Shown in pieces: positions 28,565 to 37,428 of a stretch of DNA of 55,555 nucleotides (positions are counted from its first letter, which is position 1; each line of letters opens with the position of its first letter). Origin of the DNA: Eggerthellales bacterium. GTDB lineage: Bacteria; Actinomycetota; Coriobacteriia; Coriobacteriales; Eggerthellaceae. A program made the translations under genes and the position numbers. Under the pieces are notes generated by a model. It did not search any database, had not been told where the DNA came from, and saw nothing but the letters and a program-made list of their open reading frames with translations. The stretch is from NCBI GenBank assembly GCA_029101185.1, contig JAQXQN010000019.1, positions 1 through 55,555 on the forward strand. The letters run 5' to 3'.

Positions 28565-29044
28565 ATGAGCACACGTGCATCGTTCCGCGCCTCACGGTCG
28601 GAGTATATGTACGGCGCCGCAGCGCCTGACCTGTTCACTGAGTCTGGGTTTGACTATACGGAGTCCCGGCCCCCTCGGGTGGAGAGGGATCCCGTACCTG
28701 GACGCATCAATGGAATCTTCCGCATGGTGATTCTCGTGTCCGTGGTCATCGCCATGGTGTGTTGCCTGCGTGTGGGCCTTGCGGCCGCCTCCGTGGGTAC
28801 CGCCATTGAGGCGGAGACCCTTGACGCCCAAATCGAGCAGGCCCGTTCCCTCGGATCCGACCTGGAGGTCCAGCAAAGCCGTCTGACCAACTCCACCCAG
28901 CTGAGGGTGTCCGCAACCGGCCTTGGCATGGTGGCTCCGGAGTCTACCGTCACCATCGTCCTTGACGAGGACGTGGTGGTTACCGACACCGAGGGGGACC
29001 TGTCCTTCTCAGGCACCACCAGTGCAATAGCCAATCAAGCCTAG
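28565..29044 (+). CDS. ftsL: FtsL-like cell division protein
   Basis: Single-pass membrane protein of the divisome, thought to form a coiled-coil complex with FtsB/DivIC and FtsQ. The 159 residues show a 50-residue basic cytoplasmic tail, one membrane helix (about 54-78), a coiled-coil-like stretch (about 80-110), and LRVSATGLGMVAPE near 113-126, the LGM..P signature of FtsL. Sequence conservation is always low in this family; position between rsmH and ftsI supports the call strongly. AAAGGAGG precedes the ATG. Confidence 0.9.
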   Translation: MSTRASFRASRSEYMYGAAAPDLFTESGFDYTESRPPRVERDPVPGRINGIFRMVILVSVVIAMVCCLRVGLAAASVGTAIEAETLDAQIEQARSLGSDLEVQQSRLTNSTQLRVSATGLGMVAPESTVTIVLDEDVVVTDTEGDLSFSGTTSAIANQA

Positions 29045-29058
29045 AGGCGTAGCGGATC

Positions 29059-30741
29059 ATGGTCCGGTTATTCAGCGACGATTACAACATCTCAAGGCGG
29101 GAGTCCATCATCCTGGGCTGCTTTGGCATTGCTGCCCTTGCTTCCGCAGCCCAGCTGGTCAACGTGCAGTTCATTCATGGCGAAGAGTACCGCGCCGCCG
29201 CTGTTAACTCTCGAACCAGGGCGGACTCCGTTCCTTCCCGTCGGGGGACCATCTATGACCGCAACGGTAACATCCTTGCCGCAAGCGTTGATGCGGTGGA
29301 CGTGTACGTGAACCCCCGTGAGATCACCGATGTGGAGCAGGCGTCTCGGGCCCTAGCGGAGGTGCTTGGGGGCGAGGCCAAGGATTATGTGGACCTGCTT
29401 ACCATAGACACCACCTTTGTCTACATCCAACGCCAGGCAGAAGTTGAGCAGGGCGATCGGCTGAGGGAAAAAGAAATTGCCGGTCTGCACCTAATCAACA
29501 GCGTGAAGCGAGTCTACCCCTACGGGGCCGTAGGTGGCCAGGTCATCGGCTACGTGAACGTAGATGGGGAGGGCATTTCTGGCCTGGAGCTGTACTACAA
29601 CGATATCCTTTCGGGGACGGACGGGTCATACAGCCGACAGATGGGGCTCTATGACGCCCCCATCCCCGGAGGCGTGGACTATGACATTGAGCCCATTGAC
29701 GGGGAGGATATCGTGGTCTCTCTTGATGTGGAGATGCAGTCCTTCCTTGAGGAACGGGTGGCAAAAGAGGTGGAGCGCGTGGAGGGCGCAGACGGCACTG
29801 GGGTGCTTATGGACGGCTCTACGGGAGAGATTCTGGCAATCTGCTCTACCCCCTATTTTGACTGCACTCATCCGGAGAAATCCGAGATAGGTTCCGAATC
29901 CGTGAAGGGCATCGTGCGGGCTTTCGAGCCTGGTTCCGTGTTTAAGACTCCCGCTATGGTGGCGGTGCTTGAGACCGGGGCCGTTACCCCGGATACGGTG
30001 GTGGAATGCCCGGTGTCTCTTGAGGCTGACGAGTACGAGGTCTCGGACGCCCATGAGCGCCCCGCCTGCGACATGACTGCTCGGCAAATCCTGGCTGATT
30101 CCTCTAACGTGGGTATCACCCTGCTGGTCAAGGAGTACCTTGGCTTTTCCTCTCTCTATAAGAGGGTGGGTGAGTTTGGGTTCACTTCGACAACCGGGGT
30201 TGACTACCCTGGGGAGTCTGCGGGATACCTTGCGGAGGATATCGATTCCTGGTCTATCATCTCCAAATATAACCTTTCCTTCGGCCAAGGTGTCATGGTC
30301 ACCCCCATGCAGCTGTGTCGGTTCTACGGCGCTTTGGCAAACGGCGGTGTTGCCTGTACCCCCCATTTTCTGATTAGCAAGCCCCAGACCGGGGAGGTGG
30401 CGCAGTACGACGCGGAGACCATCATCACCGACGGTCAGGTGCTTGCGGATACCATCAGCATGCTCGAGTCCGTGGTCACCGACGGCACTGGCAAGGATGC
30501 CCGGGTGGAGGGATTCACCGTGGCGGGCAAGACTGGCACCGCAGAGTACGCCGACCCGGAGACGGGGGGCTATGTGGAGGGACGGTATAATCTGGACTTC
30601 GTGGGCTTTCTTCCCGAAGCCACGGTGCCCCTGGTGTGTTTCACTAGCGTGACCGAGGTGGCATACGAAACCTCAACCACAGCCCTATTCAGCGACATCA
30701 TGACCGAGGCCGTGGCCCGATACCGGATTGCCCAGCTGTAG
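29059..30741 (+). CDS. ftsI: Septal peptidoglycan transpeptidase FtsI (PBP2B/PBP3)
   Basis: Class B penicillin-binding protein that cross-links septal wall. The 560 residues include one N-terminal membrane helix (about 15-35), the pedestal domain with RRGTIYDRNGNILA near 61-74, and the transpeptidase domain. Its active site motifs are all present: SVFK (nucleophile Ser, within FEPGSVFKT, about 294-297), SSN near 350 and KTGTAEY near 490. No C-terminal PASTA domains. It works with FtsW encoded later in the cluster. It starts 14 bases after ftsL. Confidence 0.97.
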   Translation: MVRLFSDDYNISRRESIILGCFGIAALASAAQLVNVQFIHGEEYRAAAVNSRTRADSVPSRRGTIYDRNGNILAASVDAVDVYVNPREITDVEQASRALAEVLGGEAKDYVDLLTIDTTFVYIQRQAEVEQGDRLREKEIAGLHLINSVKRVYPYGAVGGQVIGYVNVDGEGISGLELYYNDILSGTDGSYSRQMGLYDAPIPGGVDYDIEPIDGEDIVVSLDVEMQSFLEERVAKEVERVEGADGTGVLMDGSTGEILAICSTPYFDCTHPEKSEIGSESVKGIVRAFEPGSVFKTPAMVAVLETGAVTPDTVVECPVSLEADEYEVSDAHERPACDMTARQILADSSNVGITLLVKEYLGFSSLYKRVGEFGFTSTTGVDYPGESAGYLAEDIDSWSIISKYNLSFGQGVMVTPMQLCRFYGALANGGVACTPHFLISKPQTGEVAQYDAETIITDGQVLADTISMLESVVTDGTGKDARVEGFTVAGKTGTAEYADPETGGYVEGRYNLDFVGFLPEATVPLVCFTSVTEVAYETSTTALFSDIMTEAVARYRIAQL

Positions 30742-30779
30742 TCCGCCGGCCCCGGGGACCTTAGCAGTCAGGAGCAGCC

Positions 30780-32327
30780 ATGGAATTTACCCCATCTCAG
30801 ATAGCCCAGATCACCCGCGCTTCGGTGATCCTTGATTCCACCGCGCCTATGGTGCGGGGCCTTGCCTGGGACTCCCGCAAGATAGAGCAGGGCTGGGCAT
30901 ATGTAGGTATGCCGGGAGAGCGGGTAGATGGCAATGACTTTACCTGCGCGGCCATCCAGGCCGGAGCGACGGTGGCTCTTATGACCCGCCAGCCCTCCTC
31001 TCAGGAACGGGAGGTGGCATCCGATCACGGCTGCGGCATCATGGTGGTGCCCGATGGTGAGGCGGCAATTGTGGCCCTTGCCTCAGCCTGGCGAAGTGTC
31101 TTGTCCGCTACGGTGATAGGCGTTACCGGCTCGGTTGGAAAGACCACCTCTAAGGCGCTTATCAGAGACGTGCTCTCCTCGCAGTTTCGTACCAGCGCAA
31201 CCGTGGGCAACTACAACAATCTGCTTGGAGCCCCCTATACGGTGCTGTGCGCGCCTGCGGACTGTGAGATGCTGGTGGTGGAGATGGGCATGGATAATCT
31301 GGGACAGATTGAGCAAATCTGCCAGGTTGCCAGACCCCACATGGGGCTTATTACCAATGTGGGCACCTCCCATCTTGAGTATCTGAAGAGCCGGGAGAAC
31401 ATCGCCCGGGCCAAGGCGGAGCTTGCCTGGGCGGTTGGACCCCAGGGCAGGGTGTTTCTTAACGGGGCAGGGGAGTATTCCGACTTTATCAGAGAGTATG
31501 CCCAGCTTGACAAACGGGGCGTGGCCTGCGTGAGGTATGGGGACGCCTGTGGTGCTCAGGTGGCTGCGGGGACTCAGGTTGTCGCAGATGCCCAGGTGCC
31601 TGGAAGGATCCAGGAGGCGCCTGCGGAGAGCGCTTTTGATGTGTTTGCCACCCAGGTCAGCCTTGATGACCAGGGCTGCCCCCATTTCGTGCTCAACGCC
31701 CGTCTGCCCCTGCCCGGCGCGGATGCTTTGCAATCCGCGAAGGGCGAGCTCACAATTGAGCAGGCGGCCTGCCATCTGAGCCTGAAGGGGCTGCACAACG
31801 TGACTAACGCCTGCGGTGCGGCGGCGGTGGGGCTTGCCTGCGGCATGAGCATTCAGCAGGTTGCCCAGGCCCTGTCCCAATCCCAGCCGGAATCCGGAAG
31901 GCAGGAGATTGTGCGGGCTTCATGTGGAGCGGCCGTGTTTAACGACGCCTATAACGCCAGCCCCGAGAGCATGAAGGCTGCCTTAGCCATGCTTGAGGCT
32001 TATAATTGCTCGGGTCGTCGGGTGGCCGTCCTTGGGGACATGGGCGAGCTTGGCTCGTCAAGCGACCAAGGCCATGAAAGCTGCGGTGCCGCCGCTGTCC
32101 AGCGGGGCGTGGATTGGCTGATATGCGTAGGGCAGCGCTCCCGGCTTATCGCTCAGGGCGCACGGGCCCAGGGCATGAGCCCCCAGGCAATCTCCCAGGT
32201 GGAAGACGCCCACCAGGCGGTGGAGCTTCTCTTGGCGCAGCTTGAGCCCGAAGACGTGGTATTGGTGAAAGCGTCCCATTTCATGGGACTTGATCGGGTC
32301 GTGAGAGGAATCGTCCAATCATGCTAA
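30780..32327 (+). CDS. murF: UDP-MurNAc-tripeptide-D-Ala-D-Ala ligase
   Basis: Adds the D-Ala-D-Ala dipeptide to the UDP-MurNAc-tripeptide. The 515 residues hold the N-terminal substrate domain, the Mur ligase P-loop in IGVTGSVGKTTSKAL (about 115-129), the central ATP domain with VGTSHLEYL near 200, and the C-terminal domain with NDAYNASPESMKAAL near 385. An insertion of about 35 residues rich in Ala/Gln/Val (around 258-292) looks variable. The stop overlaps the mraY start by seven bases, indicating coupled translation. MurE, its normal upstream partner, is not in the window. Confidence 0.97.
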   Translation: MEFTPSQIAQITRASVILDSTAPMVRGLAWDSRKIEQGWAYVGMPGERVDGNDFTCAAIQAGATVALMTRQPSSQEREVASDHGCGIMVVPDGEAAIVALASAWRSVLSATVIGVTGSVGKTTSKALIRDVLSSQFRTSATVGNYNNLLGAPYTVLCAPADCEMLVVEMGMDNLGQIEQICQVARPHMGLITNVGTSHLEYLKSRENIARAKAELAWAVGPQGRVFLNGAGEYSDFIREYAQLDKRGVACVRYGDACGAQVAAGTQVVADAQVPGRIQEAPAESAFDVFATQVSLDDQGCPHFVLNARLPLPGADALQSAKGELTIEQAACHLSLKGLHNVTNACGAAAVGLACGMSIQQVAQALSQSQPESGRQEIVRASCGAAVFNDAYNASPESMKAALAMLEAYNCSGRRVAVLGDMGELGSSSDQGHESCGAAAVQRGVDWLICVGQRSRLIAQGARAQGMSPQAISQVEDAHQAVELLLAQLEPEDVVLVKASHFMGLDRVVRGIVQSC

Positions 32328-33355
32328 GTCACATCTACGCAGCCTACCCCACCTTCCAGGTGTTTTTGGGGTTTGCCTTGGCTGCCGCCATCACCATGGC
32401 GCTGATGCCTCTGTGGATCAAGTTTCTGACCAGAGCTCATATTGGACAGCAGGTCCGTGACGACGGTCCTGCTACCCACCTGGTCAAGCAGGGCACTCCT
32501 ACCATGGGCGGGGTGATCATGCTTATCGCGGTGCTGATTACCTGTGTGCTTTTCGCCCGACCCACCCTCGCCTTGTGGGCGCTGCTTGTGGCCACGCTGC
32601 TCACGGGCGCCCTGGGCCTGTTCGACGATGCTTCAAAGGTCATTCATGAGCGCTCCTTAGGCCTGACCCCTGCGGGCAAGCTGGTGGGACAGTTTGTGGT
32701 GTCTGCTGCCTTTGTACTGGTGGCCGTCAACTATCTGGGAATTGCGCCAACGGTGCAGATTCCCTTCCTGCAGCCCTGGGACTTAGGCATTTTGACCACC
32801 ACCATCGGGGATTTCCAGATTCCCTGGTTGTATCTGATCTTCTGCTGTGTGCTGCTTATGGGCATGTCGAATGCCACCAACCTCACCGACGGCCTTGACG
32901 GGCTGGCGGCGGGCACGGTGATGGTGGTCATGCTGGTGATGGCCGCTATCGCCTATAGGTCGGATATCCTTCCCGTATCTGTGTTCTGCGCGACGGTGGC
33001 CGGTGCCTGCGTGGGCTTTTTGTGGTTCAACGCCCATCCCGCGGACATCTTTATGGGGGATACGGGCTCCCTTGCCATGGGCATGGTGCTTGGCTGCGCC
33101 GCCATCCTCACCAAGACCGAGGTGTTCTCCCTGATCATCGGCGGCCTGTTTGTGGCTGAGGCCCTCTCCGTCATGATTCAGGTCGCGTACTTCAAACGTA
33201 CCCGGCGCCGGGTGTTTCTCATGGCGCCCCTCCATCACCATTTCGAGAAGAAGGGCTGGTCGGAGACGAAGGTGGTCATCCGTTTCTGGATCATCTCAGG
33301 CGTGCTTGCCGCACTCGGCTTCTTCCTCTGGTTCGTGCAGCCCGCCTTCATGTAG
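32321..33355 (+). CDS. mraY: Phospho-MurNAc-pentapeptide translocase MraY
   Basis: Membrane enzyme that transfers phospho-MurNAc-pentapeptide to undecaprenyl phosphate, making lipid I. The 344 residues form about ten hydrophobic segments. The magnesium and substrate motifs are clear: GTPTMGG near 64-70, LTDGLDGLAAG near 190-200, FMGDTGSLAMG near 244-254 and the cytoplasmic HHHFEKKGW near 305-313. Its product feeds MurG, encoded four genes later. The start overlaps murF. Confidence 0.98.
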   Translation: MLSHIYAAYPTFQVFLGFALAAAITMALMPLWIKFLTRAHIGQQVRDDGPATHLVKQGTPTMGGVIMLIAVLITCVLFARPTLALWALLVATLLTGALGLFDDASKVIHERSLGLTPAGKLVGQFVVSAAFVLVAVNYLGIAPTVQIPFLQPWDLGILTTTIGDFQIPWLYLIFCCVLLMGMSNATNLTDGLDGLAAGTVMVVMLVMAAIAYRSDILPVSVFCATVAGACVGFLWFNAHPADIFMGDTGSLAMGMVLGCAAILTKTEVFSLIIGGLFVAEALSVMIQVAYFKRTRRRVFLMAPLHHHFEKKGWSETKVVIRFWIISGVLAALGFFLWFVQPAFM

Positions 33356-33442
33356 GGGGTTTACGCACGGCACGCTTCGTCAAGGGACACGCAACGTAAG
33401 CAATCGGGCGAAGCGCCCGGGATTGTCATGAAAGGACTCGTC

Positions 33443-34909
33443 ATGGACACCATCAAGGGAACCAAGGCCGCACCGGTTGATTTGGGAGACGTGCTGGTGC
33501 TTGGCCTGGGAAAAAGCGGACGGGCCGTTGCCCTGTATTGCCTTGACCTGCTGGGAACCAGGGCAAAAAGCCTTACCATCGCCGCAGGTGAAATGAGTGA
33601 CGAGGCCTTTGCCTTCGCCCGGTCTTGCGAGGACCGGGGAGCGAAGGTGTTCTTCGAGCAGTATACCTTTGATGGCAGCTATGACCTGTGCATCGCTAGC
33701 CCTGGTATCTCCCAATTCTCCCGGTTCTACGAGAACGCCGCTAAGGTGTCCCGGGAGGTCATTTCCGAGGTGGAGTTTGCCTGGAGGGAGTCTCCCGCTG
33801 AAAGCTCGTGGATTGCGGTGACCGGCACCAACGGCAAGACCACCACCACCACCCTGATCACCCACATCTTCCAGGCGGCGGGTGCGCGGGTGGCCGCAGT
33901 GGGCAACATCGGCAACACCGCCATCACCGCGGTGGGGGCCCACGCGGCGGACGTGTACGTGGTTGAGGTCAGCTCCTTCCAGCTGGCGTCCATGTCCCAG
34001 TTTGCGCCACAGGTGGCGGTGCTGCTCAACATCACCCCTGACCATCTGTACTGGCATATGACCTTTGACGCCTACGTGGAGGCCAAGAAGAACGTGTACC
34101 GGAACCTGGGTCAGACCCAGGGCACCCTGGTGATTGACGCCACCTGCCCGGTGACCAGGCAGTGTCTTGAGCAGCTGGCGGAGTGCCAAGACGGAGGCTT
34201 TGACGTGGTAGCCCTCGGCGGCGCATCGGGGATCGAGGGCGTGGCCGCCTCCGAGCCCCTCTTTGCTGGCAAGCCCGGCATGACGGACGCGGGGGCCTTC
34301 AGGCGCCAGGGCCGTCTGGTGTGCAGGATTGCAGGTCAGGACCATGACCTGGCCGACGCCGGTGAGCTGAATATCAAGGGCGAGCACAACGTGTCAAACG
34401 CCCTGGCGGCGGCTGCGGCGGCTCTGGCCTTTGGCCTGAGCGACCAGGCGGTGGCAGAGGGCCTGCGCACCTTCCGCCCCTTGGAGCATCGTTTGGAGCC
34501 CTGCGGCACCATCAATGGGGTGGAGTTCTTCAATGACTCCAAGGCCACTAATGTGGACGCCACCCTGAAGGCCCTTTCTGCCTTCAAGCCCGGCGAGCCC
34601 ATCTTCCTGCTTGGGGGCCACGATAAGGGCACGGACCTTGCCGAATTGGTTCAGGAATGCGAGAAGATCTGCAAGGCGGTGGTGTGCTTCGGCGCCGCTG
34701 CAGAGCGCTTCATGGCCGCCTTCGCCACAAGTGGCCTTACCCATGTGCAGGAGGAGCACCTTGAAGACGCCCTTGATCGGGCCATCCTTATGGCTGAGCC
34801 TGGGGATTGCGTGGTCCTTTCTCCCGCCTGCGCCTCCTTTGATGAGTTTGACTCCTTCGAGCACCGGGGTAAGGTCTTTAAGGGCCTGGTCAGCTTCAGG
34901 TGCAACTAG
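33443..34909 (+). CDS. murD: UDP-MurNAc-L-Ala-D-Glu ligase
   Basis: Adds D-glutamate to UDP-MurNAc-L-Ala. The 488 residues start at ATG 33443, with GAAAGGA upstream; the in-frame ATG 15 bases earlier has no ribosome site. The N-terminal Rossmann stretch VLVLGLGKSGRAVA (about 13-26), the P-loop GTNGKTTTTTLI (about 133-144), EVSSFQL near 176-182 and the C-terminal NDSKATNVDATLKAL near 362-376 are all family marks. The 87-base gap from mraY is the widest inside the dcw cluster and carries two CGAAGCG words, one on each strand. Confidence 0.97.
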   Translation: MDTIKGTKAAPVDLGDVLVLGLGKSGRAVALYCLDLLGTRAKSLTIAAGEMSDEAFAFARSCEDRGAKVFFEQYTFDGSYDLCIASPGISQFSRFYENAAKVSREVISEVEFAWRESPAESSWIAVTGTNGKTTTTTLITHIFQAAGARVAAVGNIGNTAITAVGAHAADVYVVEVSSFQLASMSQFAPQVAVLLNITPDHLYWHMTFDAYVEAKKNVYRNLGQTQGTLVIDATCPVTRQCLEQLAECQDGGFDVVALGGASGIEGVAASEPLFAGKPGMTDAGAFRRQGRLVCRIAGQDHDLADAGELNIKGEHNVSNALAAAAAALAFGLSDQAVAEGLRTFRPLEHRLEPCGTINGVEFFNDSKATNVDATLKALSAFKPGEPIFLLGGHDKGTDLAELVQECEKICKAVVCFGAAAERFMAAFATSGLTHVQEEHLEDALDRAILMAEPGDCVVLSPACASFDEFDSFEHRGKVFKGLVSFRCN

Positions 34910-34933
34910 CCGTATGATGCGCGGGTAAGGCAG

Positions 34934-36298
34934 GTGCGGGTGTCTCGGGTCTTCTCACAGGCGTCGTCTTCCCCCATGGGGGCCTCAAGCAGGGGCCCCT
35001 CTTCCGCCATGCCCGCTTTCCTGAGGGCTCCCCGCATGCTGTTCATCGCGGTGACGGTCATCCTGGTGCTGCTTGGCGTGGTGATGGTGTTTTCCGCCTC
35101 AAGCGTCACCGCCGTTACCACGGGCACGGACATGTACCGTCCCATGATCAAGCAGCTGGCCTTTGCTCTTGTTGGGCTTGTGGCCATCGCGGTTCTCAAC
35201 CTTGCTCCCTATTCCGTGTGGACCCGGTGGCTGTTTTGGGCCTTTTGGATTCTGTGCATGATTCTGTTGGTCCTGACCCTGTTTTTTGGCGAAGAGTACC
35301 TGGGCGCACGTCGGTGGCTTAAGGTGGGGGAGTTGTTCACCTTCCAGCCTTCGGAGTTTGCCAAGATCGCCATTGTCATGGCGGGGCTGCGCTGCGTGCA
35401 GAACTACAAGGCGGACGGGAGCAATCTGAAACTGGTCCTTTCATTCACGGGCCTGGCCCTCCTTCCCACCGGCTTCATCTTTGTGGCCCAAAACGACTTC
35501 GGCACCACGCTGATCATTGTCATCGGCCTGATTGCGGTGCTGCTGTTCTCCGGCATCAACCTGCGGGTGTTTCTCCCCCTGGTTGTCGTGCTGATCCTTC
35601 TTGCGCTGGTTTTGCTTACCAGCGGCGGCTTTCGCAGCAGCCGCATTGATGTGTGGCTCAACCCCTGGAACGATGGGGACGGGGGATATGGTACCGGCTG
35701 GCAGAGTATCCGCGCCCGGTACGCCTTCGCCTGCGGAGGGCTGTTTGGGGTGGGCCTGGGAAACTCCTACGAGAAATTCCAGTACCTGCCCATGTCCGAG
35801 TCCGACTTCATCTACGCAGTGATTGGCGAGGAGCTGGGCTTTGTTGGCGCGATTGCGGTGGTCCTGCTGTTTTTGCTGTTCCTGGTCTCCGGCCTGATGA
35901 TTTCCCAGCGTGCGGAGGACGAGTTCGGCTCGGTGCTGGCCGCCTCTTTGGTGTGCATGCTGGTGTTTCAGGCCTTCGTGAACATGGGCTGCGCCACGGG
36001 GCTTCTGCCCACCACGGGAAAGCCCCTTCCCTTCGTGTCCGCCGGTCTGTCCTCATTGGGCTCCTCGCTGATGATTGTGGGCATCGTGCTGCAGATCAAT
36101 CGGGGAGGTGCCGGCGTGGACCTGCACGAGAAGCGCAGGGACAACCTGCGGCTTATCAGGGTAGAGCATGATCAGGCGATACCCCATCAGGGCCATCAAG
36201 GCCGAGGCTCGGGGCACCCGGGTTCCTCCTATGGGCCAAACCACCGTATTGGACCTGGGTTGTATGGGTCCGGCATCCAGGATTGGAGTAGAAGATGA
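34934..36298 (+). CDS. ftsW: Septal peptidoglycan glycosyltransferase FtsW (SEDS family)
   Basis: Polymerises lipid II at the septum together with FtsI. The 454 residues start at a GTG (TAAGG upstream), with a 30-residue Ser-rich tail, about ten membrane helices, and a 60-residue hydrophilic C-terminus. Family marks include YLGARRWLKVG near 116-126 followed by FQPSEFAKIA, QNDFGTTLI near 186-194, and the PTTGKPLPFVSAGLSSL region near 357-373. The TGA overlaps the ATG of murG. No alternative first codon is clearly better. Confidence 0.97.
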   Translation: MRVSRVFSQASSSPMGASSRGPSSAMPAFLRAPRMLFIAVTVILVLLGVVMVFSASSVTAVTTGTDMYRPMIKQLAFALVGLVAIAVLNLAPYSVWTRWLFWAFWILCMILLVLTLFFGEEYLGARRWLKVGELFTFQPSEFAKIAIVMAGLRCVQNYKADGSNLKLVLSFTGLALLPTGFIFVAQNDFGTTLIIVIGLIAVLLFSGINLRVFLPLVVVLILLALVLLTSGGFRSSRIDVWLNPWNDGDGGYGTGWQSIRARYAFACGGLFGVGLGNSYEKFQYLPMSESDFIYAVIGEELGFVGAIAVVLLFLLFLVSGLMISQRAEDEFGSVLAASLVCMLVFQAFVNMGCATGLLPTTGKPLPFVSAGLSSLGSSLMIVGIVLQINRGGAGVDLHEKRRDNLRLIRVEHDQAIPHQGHQGRGSGHPGSSYGPNHRIGPGLYGSGIQDWSRR

Positions 36299-37395
36299 GA
36301 GTGGTCCTATCCGGCGGAGGCACCGCCGGTCATATCAATCCCGCCCTTGCCCTGGCGGAGGAGCTGAGCGCCCGAGGTCATGAGGTGCTCTTCGCCGGCA
36401 CCCCTGAGGGGCTGGAGGCTCGGCTGGTTGCCCAGGCGGGCATCCCGTTTACCCCCTTTAAGGCCTCAGGCTTTGACAGGGAGGCGCCCCTGACGCTGGT
36501 CACCTCCACCTTTAAGATCCTGGCTTCCGCCCTGAAGGCGGGCTCCTGGTTTAAGAAGGTCAAGCCAGATGCGGTGGTAGGCTTCGGAGGATACGTGTCC
36601 ATTCCGGTAGGCGTGGCCACGGTTAAGCGCCGTATCCCCCTGGTTATCCACGAGCAGAACTCGGTGATGGGCATGGCCAACAAGTTCCTCTCGGAATTTG
36701 CCCGGTACGTGGCGGTCACCTACCAGGTGGCGGGAAAGGACGTTGACGAAGCGTCCAAGGTGGTCCTCACTGGCAACCCGGTGCGCTCCTCCGTTCTGGC
36801 GGTCACTCGGCAGGAGGGCCGCAGGATGCTAGGGATACCTGAGGACGGGGTGATGCTGCTGGCCTTCGGAGGAAGCCTTGGGGCCCGTCACATTAATCAG
36901 GCCCTGTGCGCCCTTAAGCAGCGGCTTCTTGAGGTGGATAACCTGTATGTGGTGCATATCAGTGGTCCTCGGGAGTACGATACCGTCAAGGCGGATCTGG
37001 ATCTTTCGCCAGCTGAAGCCCAACGCTGGATCCTCATGCCCTATCAGGACCGCATGGCCGAGACCTTAGCCGCGGCGGATTGCGTGCTCTCCCGGGCGGG
37101 GGCAACCTCCCTTGCGGAAATTTCTGCCTTAGGGCTGCCGGCGCTTCTGGTGCCCTTTCCCTATGCCACGGAGGACCACCAGACCACCAACGCCCAGGCC
37201 TATGTGGCCTCAGGGGCGGCGGAGATGATTGCCGATGCCAACCTGGATTCGCCCGAGTTCGCCCAGCTGCTGATGACGCTGGTCACCAGCGAGCAAGAGC
37301 GGGAGCGCATGCGCCAAGCGGCGGCATCATTCGAGACCCAGAACGCGGCTGCCCGCTTGGCTGACCTGGTGATTCAGGCCGCCGAGGGCAAATAA
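36295..37395 (+). CDS. murG: UDP-GlcNAc transferase MurG
   Basis: Adds GlcNAc to lipid I to make lipid II, at the inner face of the membrane. The 366 residues begin VVLSGGGTAGHINPALALAEEL, the first Gly-rich motif. VVGFGGYVSIPVGVA near 96-110 is the second, and SRAGATSLAEISALGLPALLVPFPYA near 265-290 holds the donor-site signature, followed by DHQTTNA. Start overlaps ftsW by four bases (ATGA), so the genes are translationally coupled. Confidence 0.98.
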   Translation: MRVVLSGGGTAGHINPALALAEELSARGHEVLFAGTPEGLEARLVAQAGIPFTPFKASGFDREAPLTLVTSTFKILASALKAGSWFKKVKPDAVVGFGGYVSIPVGVATVKRRIPLVIHEQNSVMGMANKFLSEFARYVAVTYQVAGKDVDEASKVVLTGNPVRSSVLAVTRQEGRRMLGIPEDGVMLLAFGGSLGARHINQALCALKQRLLEVDNLYVVHISGPREYDTVKADLDLSPAEAQRWILMPYQDRMAETLAAADCVLSRAGATSLAEISALGLPALLVPFPYATEDHQTTNAQAYVASGAAEMIADANLDSPEFAQLLMTLVTSEQERERMRQAAASFETQNAAARLADLVIQAAEGK

Positions 37396-37428
37396 GCCGG
37401 CATGAGAGATATTAGAGGAGTTGCAACC